Assembly: GCA_963580455.1 (NCBI GenBank)
Contig: OY756972.1
Coordinates: forward strand, 14,151,001-14,215,000
Length of the DNA stretch: 64,000 bases
Direction: 5' to 3'
Source of the DNA: Euonymus europaeus
Lineage: Eukaryota; Streptophyta; Magnoliopsida; Celastrales; Celastraceae
Shown: positions 12,001 to 24,307 of the stretch, piece after piece
How positions within the stretch are numbered: the first letter of the stretch is position 1
Layout of the letters: every line of letters begins with the position of its first letter
Program-made: the position numbers and the translations under genes
The notes under the pieces: model-generated
What the model was told of the DNA's origin: nothing
The model's database searches: none
The model's input: the letters and a program-made list of their open reading frames with translations, nothing else

Positions 12001-14613
12001 AACTCTCTCTATGGAGGAGCTTTTAACGGTTTCGTCCATTTGTCATATAAAGTTGGTGTTTTGGAGTCAAAATAATCTAGGAAGCTTATACTCGTAAAAT
12101 TTGACATAGAAGAACAATAAAAAGTCTATCCCGAGCAACTTTGATAGTCCGAAGTTGCTCAACTCTCTCTATGGAGGAGCTTTTAACGGGTTTCTCCATT
12201 TGTCATAGAAAGTTGGTGTTTTGGCATCGAAATAATCAATGAAGCTTAAACTCGAAAAATTTGACATAGAAGAACAATAAAAAGTCTATCCCGAGCAACT
12301 TTGATGGTCTGAAGTTGCTTAACTCTGTCTTTTGGGGAGCTTTTAACGGTTTTGTCCATTTGTCATAGAAAGTTGGTGTTTTGGCATCGAAATAATCAAT
12401 GAAGCTTAAACTCGTAAAATTTGACATATAAGAACAATAAAAATTGTAGACGGAGCAACTTTGATGGTCCGAACTTGCTCAACTCTCTCTATGGATGAGC
12501 TTTTAACGGTTTTATCCATTTGTCATAGAAAGTTGGTGTTTTGGCATCGAAATAATCTATGAAGCATATACTCATAAAATTTGACATAGAAGAACAATAG
12601 AAAGTCTATCCCGAGAAACTTTGATAGTCCGAAGTTGTTCAACTCTCTCTATGGAGGAGCTTTTAACGGTTTCGTCCATTTCCCATAGAAAGTTGTTGTT
12701 TTGGCATCGAAATAATCCATTAAGCTTATACTCGAAAAATTTGACATATAAGAACAATAAAAATTGTACAACGAGCAACTTCGATGGTCCGAAGTTGCTC
12801 ATCTCTCTCTATGGAGGAGCTTTTAACGGTTTTATCCATTTGTCATAGAAAGTTGGTGTTTTGGCATCGAAATAATCTACGAAGCTTATACTCGTAAAAT
12901 TTGACATAAAACAACAATGAAAAGTCTATCCTGAGCAACTTTGGTAGTCCGAAGTTGCTCAACACTCTCTATGGAGGAGCTTTTAACAATTTCGTCCATT
13001 TGTCATAGAAAGTTGTTGTTTTGGCATCGAAATAATCCATGAAGCTTATACTCGAAAAATTTGACATATAAGAACAATAAAAATTGTACACCGAGCGACT
13101 TCGATGGTCCGAAGTTGCTCAACTCTCTCTACGGAGGAGCTTTTAGCGGTTTTATCCATTTGTCATAGAAAGTTGGTATTTTGGCATCGAAATAATCTAC
13201 GAAGCTTATACTCGTAAAATTTGACATAAAACAACAATAAAAAGTATATGCCGAGCAACTTTGGTAGTCCGAAGTTGCTCAACTCTCTCTATGGAGGAGC
13301 TTTTAACGGTTTCGTCCATTTGTCATAGAAAGTTCGTGTTTTGGCATCGAAATAATCTAGGAAGCTTATACTCATAAAATTTGACATAGAAGAACAATAA
13401 AAAGTCTATCGCGAGAAACTTTGATAGTCCGAAGTTGCTCAACTCTCTGTATGGAGGAGCTTTTAACGGGTTTCTCCATTTGTCATAGAAAGTTGGTGTT
13501 TTGGCATCGAAATAATCTATGAAGATTAAACTCGTAAAATTTGACATATAAGAACAATAAAAATTGTACACCGACCAACTTTGATGGTCCGAAGTTGCTC
13601 AACTCTCTCTACGGAGGTGCTTTTAACGGTTTTGTCCATTTGTCATTGAAAGTTGGTGTTTTAGCATCGAAATAATCCGTGAATCTTATACTCGAAAAAT
13701 TTGACATATATGAACAATAAAAATTGTACAACGAGCAACTTCGATGGTCCGAAGTTGCTCAACTCTCTCTATGGAGGAGCTTTTAACGGTTTTATCCATT
13801 TGTCATTGAAATTTGGCGTTTTGGCATCGAAATAATCTACGAAGCTTATACTCGTAAAATTTGACATAAAACAACAATGAAAAGTCTATCCTGAGCAACT
13901 TTGATAGTCCGAAGTTGCTCAATACTCTCTATGGAGGAGCTTTTAACAATTTCGTCCATTTGTCATAGAAAGTTGTTGTTTTGGCATCGAAATAATCTAC
14001 GAAGCTTGTACTCGAAAAATTTGACGTATAAGAAAAATGAAAATTGTACACCGAGCAACTTTGATGTTCCGAAGTTTCTCAACACTCTCTATGGAGAAGC
14101 TTTTAACGGTTTGGTCCATTTGTCATAGAAAGTTGGTGTTTTGGCATCGAAATAATCCATGAAGCTTATACTCGAAAAATTTGACATATTAGAACAATAA
14201 AAATTGTACACCGAGCGACTTTGATGGTCCGAAGTTGCTCAACTCTCTCTACGGAGGAGCTTTTAGCAGTTTTATCCATTTGTCATAGAAAGTTGGTGTT
14301 TTGGCATCGAAATAATCTACGAAGCTTATACTCGTAAAATTTGACATATAAGAACAATAAAAAGTACATCGAGCAACTTTGATGGTCCGAAATTGCTCAA
14401 CTCTCTCTATGGAGGAGCTTTTAACGGTTTCGTCCATTTGTCATAGAAAGTTGGTGTTTTGGCATCGAAATAATCTATGAAGCTTATACTCGTAAAATTT
14501 GACATATAAGAACAATAAAAATTATACACCGAGCAACTTTGATGGTGCGAAGTTTCTCATCTCTCTCTAACGAGGAGCTTTTAACGGTTTTATCCATTTG
14601 TCATAGAAATTTG
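9001..14613. repeat. Large tandem unit of 2878 bp (18 monomers), about 1.95 copies
   Basis: Sequence from about 9001 to 11735 matches that from 11879 to 14613 at an offset of 2878. Shared rare markers include CCATTAAGC (9839 and 12717), GGTCTGAAGTTGCTTAACTC with GTCTTTTGGGG, GAACAATAAAAAGTACATCG (two bases short) and TTTCTCATCTCTCTCTAACG. Only scattered single-base differences were seen, apart from the clustered patch at 10064-10087. Eighteen monomers at 160 would be 2880 bp; the two missing bases come from the short monomer. Confidence 0.9.
10064..10087. other. Probable gene-conversion tract
   Basis: Five differences from the sister copy (12942-12965) cluster in 24 bp, while flanks are nearly identical for hundreds of bases. 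All five match another monomer class, the one reading CTTCCGTGGTCCG then CAACTTTCTC near 5101, 15340, 23015 and 30530. The third copy near 20618-20650 agrees with 12942, so this patch is the derived state. Confidence 0.7.
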
Positions 14614-16631
14614 GTGTTTTGGCTTCGAAATAATCTTGGAAGCTTGTATTAATAAAATTTTACATAGAAGAACAATAAAAAGTGTACATAGAGCAACTTT
14701 GATGGTAAGAAGTTGCTCAACTCTTTCTATGGAGGAGCTTTTAACGGTTTTGTCCATTTGTCATAGAAAGTTGGTGTTTTGGCACCGAAATAATCTATGA
14801 AGCTTATACTCATAAAATTCGACATATAAGAACAATAAAAAGTGTACACCGAGCAACTTTGATGGTCCGAAGTTGCTCAACTCTCTCTATGTAAGAGCTT
14901 TTAACGGTTTTGTCCATTTGTCATACAAAGTTGGTGTTTTGGCATCCAAATAATCTAGGAAACTTATACTCGTAAAATTTGACATATAGGAACAATAAAA
15001 ATTGTACACCGAGCAACTTTGATGTTCCGAAGTTGTTCAACTCTCTCTATGGAGAAGCTTTTAACGGTTTGGTCCATTTGTCATAGAAAGTTGGTGTTTT
15101 GGAATCAAAATAATCTAGGAAGCTTATACTCATAAAATTTGACATAGAAGAACAATAAAAAGTTTATCCCGAGAAACTTTGATAGTCCGAAGTTGCTCAA
15201 CTCTCACTATGGAGGAGCTTTTAACGGGTTTCTCTATTTGTCATAGAAAGTTGGTGTTTTGGCATCGAAATAATCAATGAAGATAAACTCGTAAAATTTG
15301 ACATATAAGAAAAATAAAAATTGTACACCGAGCAACTTCCGTGGTCCGAAGTTGCTCAACTTTCTCTATGGAGGAGCTTTTAACGGTTTTGTCCATTTGT
15401 CATAGAAAGTAGGTATTTTGGCATCGAAATAATCTATGACGCTTATACTCAAAAAATTTGACATATAAGAACAAATTTTTTTTTTACACTGATCAACTTT
15501 GATGGTCTGAAGTTGCTCAACTCTGTCTATGGAGGAGCTTTTAACGGTTTTGTCCATTTATCATAGAAAAGTTGGTGTTTTGGCATCCAAATAATCTAGG
15601 AAACTTATACTCGTAAAATTTGACATATAAGAACAATAAAAATTGTACACCGAGCAACTTTGATGTTCCGAAGTTGGTCAACTCTCTCTATGGAGGAGCT
15701 TTTAACGGTTTGGTCCATTTGTCATAGAAAGTTTGTGTTTTGGAATCAAAATAATCTAGGTAGCTTATACTCGTAAAATTTGACATAGAAGAACAATAAA
15801 AAGTCTATCCCGAGCAACTTTGATAGTCCGAAGTTGCTCAACTCTCTCTATGGAGGAGCTTTTAACGGGTTTCTCCATTTGTCATAGAAAGTTGGTGTTT
15901 TGGCATCGAAATAATCAATGAAGCTTAAACTCGTAAAATTTGACATAGAAGAACAATAAAAAATCTATCCCGAGCAACTTTGATGGTCTGAAGTTGCTTC
16001 ACTCTGTCTTTTGGGGAGCTTTTAACGGTTTTGTCCATTTGTCATAGAAAGTTGGTGTTTTGGCATCGAAATAGTCAATGAAGCTTATACTCATAAAATT
16101 TGACATAGAAGAACAATAGAAAGTCTATCCCGAGAAACTTTGATAGTCCGAAGTTGTTCAACTCTCTCTATGGAGGAGCTTTTAACGGTTTGGTCCATTT
16201 GTCATAGAAAGTTGGTGTTTTGGAATCAAAATAATCTAGGAAGCTTATACTCGTAAAATTTGACATAGAAGAACAATAAAAAGTTTATCCCGAGCAACTT
16301 TGATAGTCCGAAGTTGCTCAACTCTCTCTATGGAGGAGCTTTTAACGGGTTTCTCCATTTGTCATAGAAAGTTGGTGTTTTGGCATCGAAATAATCAATG
16401 AAGCTTAAACTCGTAAAATTTAACATAGAAGAAGAATAAAAATTCTATCCCGAGCAACTTTGATTGTCTGAAGTTGCTGAACTCTGTCTTTTGGGGAGCT
16501 TTTAACGGTTTTGTCCATTTGTCATAGAAAGTTGGTGTTTTGGCATCGAAATAATCAATGAAGCTTAAACTCGTAAAATTTGACATATAAGAACAATAAA
16601 AATTGTAGACGGAGCAACTTTGAATGTCCGA
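11528..16631. repeat. Super-repeat block, copy A (5.1 kb)
   Basis: Matches 19204-24307 base for base at an offset of 7676, with about fifteen single-base differences noticed by eye (for example near 12047, 12255, 12566, 13250, 13335 and 14024). That is roughly 99.7% identity over 5.1 kb, far above the similarity between neighbouring monomers. It overlaps the second 2878-bp unit, so the 2878-bp duplication was at least partly in place before this block was copied. Confidence 0.9.
15476..15485. repeat. T-tract monomer marker (T10)
   Basis: Ten T residues in the T-tract monomer class, inside super-repeat copy A. Its monomer also carries TATGACGCTT, which destroys the HindIII site, and GGTATTTTGG. 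Confidence 0.85.
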
Positions 16632-19203
16632 AGTTGCTCAACTCTCTCTACGGAGGAGCTTTTAACGGTTTCGTCCATTAGTCATAGAAAGTTGGTGTTT
16701 TGGCATCGAAATAATCTATGAAGCTTATACTCATAAAATTTGACATAGAAGAACAATAGAAAGTCTATCCCGAGAAACTTTGATAGTCCGACGTTGTTCA
16801 ACTCTCTCTATGGAGGAGCTTTTAACGGTTTCGTCCATTTCTCATAGAAAGGTGTTGTTTTGGCATCGAAATAATCCATGAAGCTTATACTCGAAAAATT
16901 TGACATATTAGAACAATAAAAATTGTACACCGAGCGACTTTGATGGTCCGAAGTTGCTCAACTCTCTCTACGGAGGAGCTTTTAGCAGTTTTATCCATTT
17001 GTCATAGAAAGTTGGTGTTTTGGCATCGAAATAATCTACGAAGCTTATACTCGTAAAATTTGACATATAAGAACAATAAAAAGTACATCGAGCAACTTTG
17101 ATGGTCCGAAATTGCTCAACTCTCTCTATGGAGGAGCTTTTAACGGTTTCGTCCATTTGTCATAGAAAGTTGGTGTTTTGGCATCGAAATAATCTATGAA
17201 GCTTATACTCGTAAAATTTGACATATAAGAACAATAAAAATTATACACCGAGCAACTTTGATGGTGCGAAGTTTCTCATCTTTCTCTAACGAGGAGCTTT
17301 TAACGGTTTTATCCATTTGTCATAGAAATTTGGTGTTTTGGCTTCGAAATAATCTTGGAAGCTTGTATTAATAAAATTTTACATAGAAGAACAATAAAAA
17401 GTGTACATAGAGCAAGTTTGATGGTAAGAAGTTGCTCAACTCTTTCTATGGAGGAGCTTTTAACGGTTTTGTCCATTTGTCATAGAAAGTTGGTGTTTTG
17501 GCACCGAAATAATCTATGAAGCTTATACTCATAAAATTCGACATATAAGAACAATAAAAAGTGTACACCGAGCAACTTTGATGGTCCGAAGTTGCTCAAC
17601 TCTCTCTATGTAAGAGCTTTTAACGGTTTTGTCCATTTGTCATACAAAGTTGGTGTTTTGGCATCCAAATAATCTAGGAAACTTATACTCGTAAAAATTT
17701 GACATATATGAACAATAAAAATTGTACAACGAGCAACTTCGATGGTCCGAAGTTGCTCAACTCTCTCTATGGAGGAGCTTTTAACGGTTTTATCCATTTG
17801 TCATTGAAATTTGGCGTTTTGGCATCGAAATAATCTACGAAGCTTATACTCGTAAAATTTGACATAAAACAACAATGAAAAGTCTATCCTGAGCAACTTT
17901 GATAGTCCGAAGTTGCTCAATACTCTCTATGGAGGAGCTTTTAACAATTTCGTCCATTTGTCATAGAAAGTTGTTGTTTTGGCATCGAAATAATCTACGA
18001 AGCTTGTACTCGAAAAATTTGACATATAAGAACAATAAAAAGTGTACACCGAGCAACTTTGATGGTCCGAAGTTGCTCAACACTCTCTATGTAAGAGCTT
18101 TTAACGGTTTTGTCCATTTGTCATACAAAGTTGGTGTTTTGGCATCCAAATAATCTAGGAAACTTATACTCGTAAAATTTGACATATAGGAACAATAAAA
18201 ATTGTACACCGAGCAACTTTGATGTTCCGAAGTTGTTCAACTCTCTCTATGGAGAAGCTTTTAACGGTTTGGTCCATTTGTCATTGAAATTTGGCGTTTT
18301 GGCATCGAAATAATCTACGAAGCTTATACTCGTAAAATTTGACATAAAACAACAATGAAAAGTCTATCCTGAGCAACTTTGATAGTCCGAAGTTGCTCAA
18401 TACTCTCTATGGAGGAGCTTTTAACAATTTCGTCCATTTGTCATAGAAAGTTGTTGTTTTGGCATCGAAATAATCTACGAAGCTTGTACTCGAAAAATTT
18501 GACATATAAGAACAATGAAAATTGTACACCGAGCAACTTTGATGTTCCGAAGTTGCTCAACACTCTCTATGGAGAAGCTTTTAACGGTTTGGTCCATTTG
18601 TCATAGAAAGTTGGTGTTTTGGCATCGAAATAATCCATGAAGCTTATACTCGAAAAATTTGACATATTAGAACAATAAAAATTGTACACCGAGCGACTTT
18701 GATGGTCCGAAGTTGCTCAACTCTCTCTACGGAGGAGCTTTTAGCAGTTTTATCCATTTGTCATAGAAAGTTGGTGTTTTGGCATCGAAATAATCTACGA
18801 AGCTTATACTCGTAAAATTTGACATATAAGAACAATAAAAAGTACATCGAGCAACTTTGATGGTCCGAAATTGCTCAACTCTCTCTATGGAGGAGCTTTT
18901 AACGGTTTCGTCCATTTGTCATAGAAAGTTGGTGTTTTGGCATCGAAATAATCTATGAAGCTTATACTCGTAAAATTTGACATATAAGAACAATAAAAAT
19001 TATACACCGAGCAACCTTGATGGTGCGAAGTTTCTCATCTCTCTCTAACGGGGAGCTTTTAACGGTTTTATCCATTTGTCATAGAAAGTTGGTGTTTTGG
19101 CTTCGAAATAATCTTGGAAGCTTGTATTAATAAAATTTTACATAGAAGAACAATAAAAAGTGTACATAGAGCAACTTTGATGGTAAGAAGTTGCTCAACT
19201 CTT
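16632..19203. repeat. Linker between super-repeat copies A and B, mosaic of known monomer types
   Basis: About 16 monomers. 16861-17690 repeats 14142-14972 at an offset of 2719. 17701-18000 resembles 13701-14000, and 17801-18030 is repeated at 18281-18510 (480 bp). 18.25-19.2 kb is closest to about 28.8-29.8 kb, sharing GCAACCTTGATGG and TAACGGGGAGC (19011-19052 and 29571-29611). The linker is therefore built by rejoining pieces of the same ordered series, not from new sequence. Confidence 0.78.
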
Positions 19204-22200
19204 TCTATGGAGGAGCTTTTAACGGTTTCGTCCATTTGTCATAGAAAGTTGGTGTTTTGGCATCGAAATAATCTATGAAGCTTATACTCGTAAAATTTGA
19301 CATATAAGAACAATAAAAATTATACACCGAGCAACTTTGATGGTGCGAAGTTTCTCATCTCTCTCTAACGAGGAGCTTTTAACGGTTTTATCCATTTGTC
19401 ATAGAAAGTTGGTGTTTTGGCATCGAAATAATCTACGAAGCTTATACTCGTAAAATTTGACATAAAACAACAATAAAAAGTCTATCCCGAGAAACTTTGA
19501 TAGTCCGAAGTTGTTCAACTCTCTCTATGGAGGAGCTTTTAACGGTTTCGTCCATTTATCATAGAAAGTTGTTGTTTTGGCATCCAAATAATCTAGGAAA
19601 CTTATACTCGTAAAATTTGACATATAAGAACAATAAAAATTGTACACCGAGCAACTTTGATGTTCCGAAGTTGATCAACTCTCTCTATGGAGGAGCTTTT
19701 AACGGTTTCGTCCATTTGTCATAGAAAGTTGGTGTTTTGGAATCAAAATAATCTAGGAAGCTTATACTCGTAAAATTTGACATAGAAGAACAATAAAAAG
19801 TCTATCCCGGGCAACTTTGATAGTCCGAAGTTGCTCAACTCTCTCTATGGAGGAGCTTTTAACGGGTTTCTCCATTTGTCATAGAAAGTTGGTGTTTTGG
19901 CATCGAAATAATCAATGAAGCTTAAACTCGTAAAATTTGACATAGAAGAACAATAAAAAGTCTATCCCGAGCAACTTTGATGGTCTGAAGTTGCTTAACT
20001 CTGTCTTTTGGGGAGCTTTTAACGGTTTTGTCCATTTGTCATAGAAAGTTGGTGTTTTGGCATCGAAATAATCAATGAAGCTTAAACTCGTAAAATTTGA
20101 CATATAAGAACAATAAAAATTGTAGACGGAGCAACTTTGATGGTCCGAACTTGCTCAACTCTCTCTATGGATGAGCTTTTAACGGTTTTATCCATTTGTC
20201 ATAGAAAGTTGGTGTTTTGGCATCGAAATAATCTATGAAGCTTATACTCATAAAATTTGACATAGAAGAACAATAGAAAGTCTATCCCGAGAAACTTTGA
20301 TAGTCCGAAGTTGTTCAACTCTCTCTATGGAGGAGCTTTTAACGGTTTCGTCCATTTCCCATAGAAAGTTGTTGTTTTGGCATCGAAATAATCCATTAAG
20401 CTTATACTCGAAAAATTTGACATATAAGAACAATAAAAATTGTACAACGAGCAACTTCGATGGTCCGAAGTTGCTCATCTCTCTCTATGGAGGAGCTTTT
20501 AACGGTTTTATCCATTTGTCATAGAAAGTTGGTGTTTTGGCATCGAAATAATCTACGAAGCTTATACTCGTAAAATTTGACATAAAACAACAATGAAAAG
20601 TCTATCCTGAGCAACTTTGGTAGTCCGAAGTTGCTCAACACTCTCTATGGAGGAGCTTTTAACAATTTCGTCCATTTGTCATAGAAAGTTGTTGTTTTGG
20701 CATCGAAATAATCCATGAAGCTTATACTCGAAAAATTTGACATATAAGAACAATAAAAATTGTACACCGAGCGACTTCGATGGTCCGAAGTTGCTCAACT
20801 CTCTCTACGGAGGAGCTTTTAGCGGTTTTATCCATTTGTCATAGAAAGTTGGTATTTTGGCATCGAAATAATCTACGAAGCTTATACTCGTAAAATTTGA
20901 CATAAAACAACAATAAAAAGTATATCCCGAGCAACTTTGGTAGTCCGAAGTTGCTCAACTCTCTCTATGGAGGAGCTTTTAACGGTTTCGTCCATTTGTC
21001 ATAGAAAGTTGGTGTTTTGGCAGCGAAATAATCTAGGAAGCTTATACTCATAAAATTTGACATAGAAGAACAATAAAAAGTCTATCGCGAGAAACTTTGA
21101 CAGTCCGAAGTTGCTCAACTCTCTGTATGGAGGAGCTTTTAACGGGTTTCTCCATTTGTCATAGAAAGTTGGTGTTTTGGCATCGAAATAATCTATGAAG
21201 ATTAAACTCGTAAAATTTGACATATAAGAACAATAAAAATTGTACACCGACCAACTTTGATGGTCCGAAGTTGCTCAACTCTCTCTACGGAGGTGCTTTT
21301 AACGGTTTTGTCCATTTGTCATTGAAAGTTGGTGTTTTAGCATCGAAATAATCCGTGAATCTTATACTCGAAAAATTTGACATATATGAACAATAAAAAT
21401 TGTACAACGAGCAACTTCGATGGTCCGAAGTTGCTCAACTCTCTCTATGGAGGAGCTTTTAACGGTTTTATCCATTTGTCATTGAAATTTGGCGTTTTGG
21501 CACCGAAATAATCTACGAAGCTTATACTCGTAAAATTTGACATAAAACAACAATGAAAAGTCTATCCTGAGCAACTTTGATAGTCCGAAGTTGCTCAATA
21601 CTCTCTATGGAGGAGCTTTTAACAATTTCGTCCATTTGTCATAGAAAGTTGTTGTTTTGGCATCGAAATAATCTACGAAGCTTGTACTCGAAAAATTTGA
21701 CATATAAGAAAAATGAAAATTGTACACCGAGCAACTTTGATGTTCCGAAGTTTCTCAACACTCTCTATGGAGAATCTTTTAACGGTTTGGTCCATTTGTC
21801 ATAGAAAGTTGGTGTTTTGGCATCGAAATAATCCATGAAGCTTATACTCGAAAAATTTGACATATTAGAACAATAAAAATTGTACACCGAGCGACTTTGA
21901 TGGTCCGAAGTTGCTCAACTCTCTCTACGGAGGAGCTTTTAGCAGTTTTATCCATTTGTCATAGAAAGTTGGTGTTTTGGCATCGAAATAATCTACGAAG
22001 CTTATACTCGTAAAATTTGACATATAAGAACAATAAAAAGTACATCGAGCAACTTTGATGGTCCGAAATTGCTCAACTCTCTCTATGGAGGAGCTTTTAA
22101 CGGTTTCGTCCATTTGTCATAGAAAGTTGGTGTTTTGGCATCGAAATAATCTATGAAGCTTATACTCGTAAAATTTGACATATAAGAACAATAAAAATTA

Positions 22201-24307
22201 TACACCGAGCAACTTTGATGGTGCGAAGTTTCTCATCTCTCTCTAACGAGGAGCTTTTAACGGTTTTATCCATTTGTCATAGAAATTTGGTGTTTTGGCT
22301 TCGAAATAATCTTGGAAGCTTGTATTAATAAAATTTTACATAGAAGAACAATAAAAAGTGTACATAGAGCAACTTTGATGGTAAGAAGTTGCTCAACTCT
22401 TTCTATGGAGGAGCTTTTAACGGTTTTGTCCATTTGTCATAGAAAGTTGGTGTTTTGGCACCGAAATAATCTATGAAGCTTATACTCATAAAATTCGACA
22501 TATAAGAACAATAAAAAGTGTACACCGAGCAACTTTGATGGTCCGAAGTTGCTCAACTCTCTCTATGTAAGAGCTTTTAACGGTTTTGTCCATTTGTCAT
22601 ACAAAGTTGGTGTTTTGGCATCCAAATAATCTAGGAAACTTATACTCGTAAAATTTGACATATAGGAACAATAAAAATTGTACACCGAGCAACTTTGATG
22701 TTCCGAAGTTGTTCAACTCTCTCTATGGAGAAGCTTTTAACGGTTTGGTCCATTTGTCATAGAAAGTTGGTGTTTTGGAATCAAAATAATCTAGGAAGCT
22801 TATACTCATAAAATTTGACATAGAAGAACAATAAAAAGTTTATCCCGAGAAACTTTGATAGTCCGAAGTTGCTCAACTCTCACTATGGAGGAGCTTTTAA
22901 CGGGTTTCTCTATTTGTCATAGAAAGTTGGTGTTTTGGCATCGAAATAATCAATGAAGATAAACTCGTAAAATTTGACATATAAGAAAAATAAAAATTGT
23001 ACACCGAGCAACTTCCGTGGTCCGAAGTTGCTCAACTTTCTCTATGGAGGAGCTTTTAACGGTTTTGTCCATTTGTCATAGAAAGTAGGTATTTTGGCAT
23101 CGAAATAATCTATGACGCTTATACTCAAAAAATTTGACATATAAGAACAAATTTTTTTTTTACACTGATCAACTTTGATGGTCTGAAGTTGCTCAACTCT
23201 GTCTATGGAGGAGCTTTTAACGGTTTTGTCCATTTATCATAGAAAAGTTGGTGTTTTGGCATCCAAATAATCTAGGAAACTTATACTCGTAAAATTTGAC
23301 ATATAAGAACAATAAAAATTGTACACCGAGCAACTTTGATGTTCCGAAGTTGGTCAACTCTCTCTATGGAGGAGCTTTTAACGGTTTGGTCCATTTGTCA
23401 TAGAAAGTTTGTGTTTTGGAATCAAAATAATCTAGGTAGCTTATACTCGTAAAATTTGACATAGAAGAACAATAAAAAGTCTATCCCGAGCAACTTTGAT
23501 AGTCCGAAGTTGCTCAACTCTCTCTATGGAGGAGCTTTTAACGGGTATCTCCATTTGTCATAGAAAGTTGGTGTTTTGGCATCGAAATAATCAATGAAGC
23601 TTAAACTCGTAAAATTTGACATAGAAGAACAATAAAAAATCTATCCCGAGCAACTTTGATGGTCTGAAGTTGCTTCACTCTGTCTTTTGGGGAGCTTTTA
23701 ACGGTTTTGTCCATTTGTCATAGAAAGTTGGTGTTTTGGCATCGAAATAGTCAATGAAGCTTATACTCATAAAATTTGACATAGAAGAACAATAGAAAGT
23801 CTATCCCGAGAAACTTTGATAGTCCGAAGTTGTTCAACTCTCTCTATGGAGGAGCTTTTAACGGTTTGGTCCATTTGTCATAGAAAGTTGGTGTTTTGGA
23901 ATCAAAATAATCTAGGAAGCTTATACTCGTAAAATTTGACATAGAAGAACAATAAAAAGTTTATCCCGAGCAACTTTGATAGTCCGAAGTTGCTCAACTC
24001 TCTCTATGGAGGAGCTTTTAACGGGTTTCTCCATTTGTCATAGAAAGTTGGTGTTTTGGCATCGAAATAATCAATGAAGCTTAAACTCGTAAAATTTAAC
24101 ATAGAAGAAGAATAAAAATTCTATCCCGAGCAACTTTGATTGTCTGAAGTTGCTGAACTCTGTCTTTTGGGGAGCTTTTAACGGTTTTGTCCATTTGTCA
24201 TAGAAAGTTGGTGTTTTGGCATCGAAATAATCAATGAAGCTTAAACTCGTAAAATTTGACATATAAGAACAATAAAAATTGTAGACGGAGCAACTTTGAA
24301 TGTCCGA
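19204..24307. repeat. Super-repeat block, copy B (5.1 kb)
   Basis: Copy of 11528-16631 at +7676. Private changes include GCAGCGAAAT near 21022, GACAGTCCG near 21100, GCACCGAAAT near 21502, GAATCTTTT near 21774 and GGGTATCTCC near 23545. The right edge ends inside a monomer: after TGTCCGA at 24301-24307 it switches to the ACGTTGTTC form that in copy A's flank comes one monomer later, so one monomer was lost at the joint. Confidence 0.9.
23152..23161. repeat. T-tract monomer marker (T10)
   Basis: T10 in copy B, exactly 7676 bp from the one at 15476, as expected from the block duplication. Confidence 0.85.

Noticed and set aside
15476..15485. T10 run as a Pol III terminator or the poly(A) end of a retroelement
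   Set aside because: There are no A and B boxes, target-site duplication or foreign sequence beside it; it is a substitution within a monomer of normal length.
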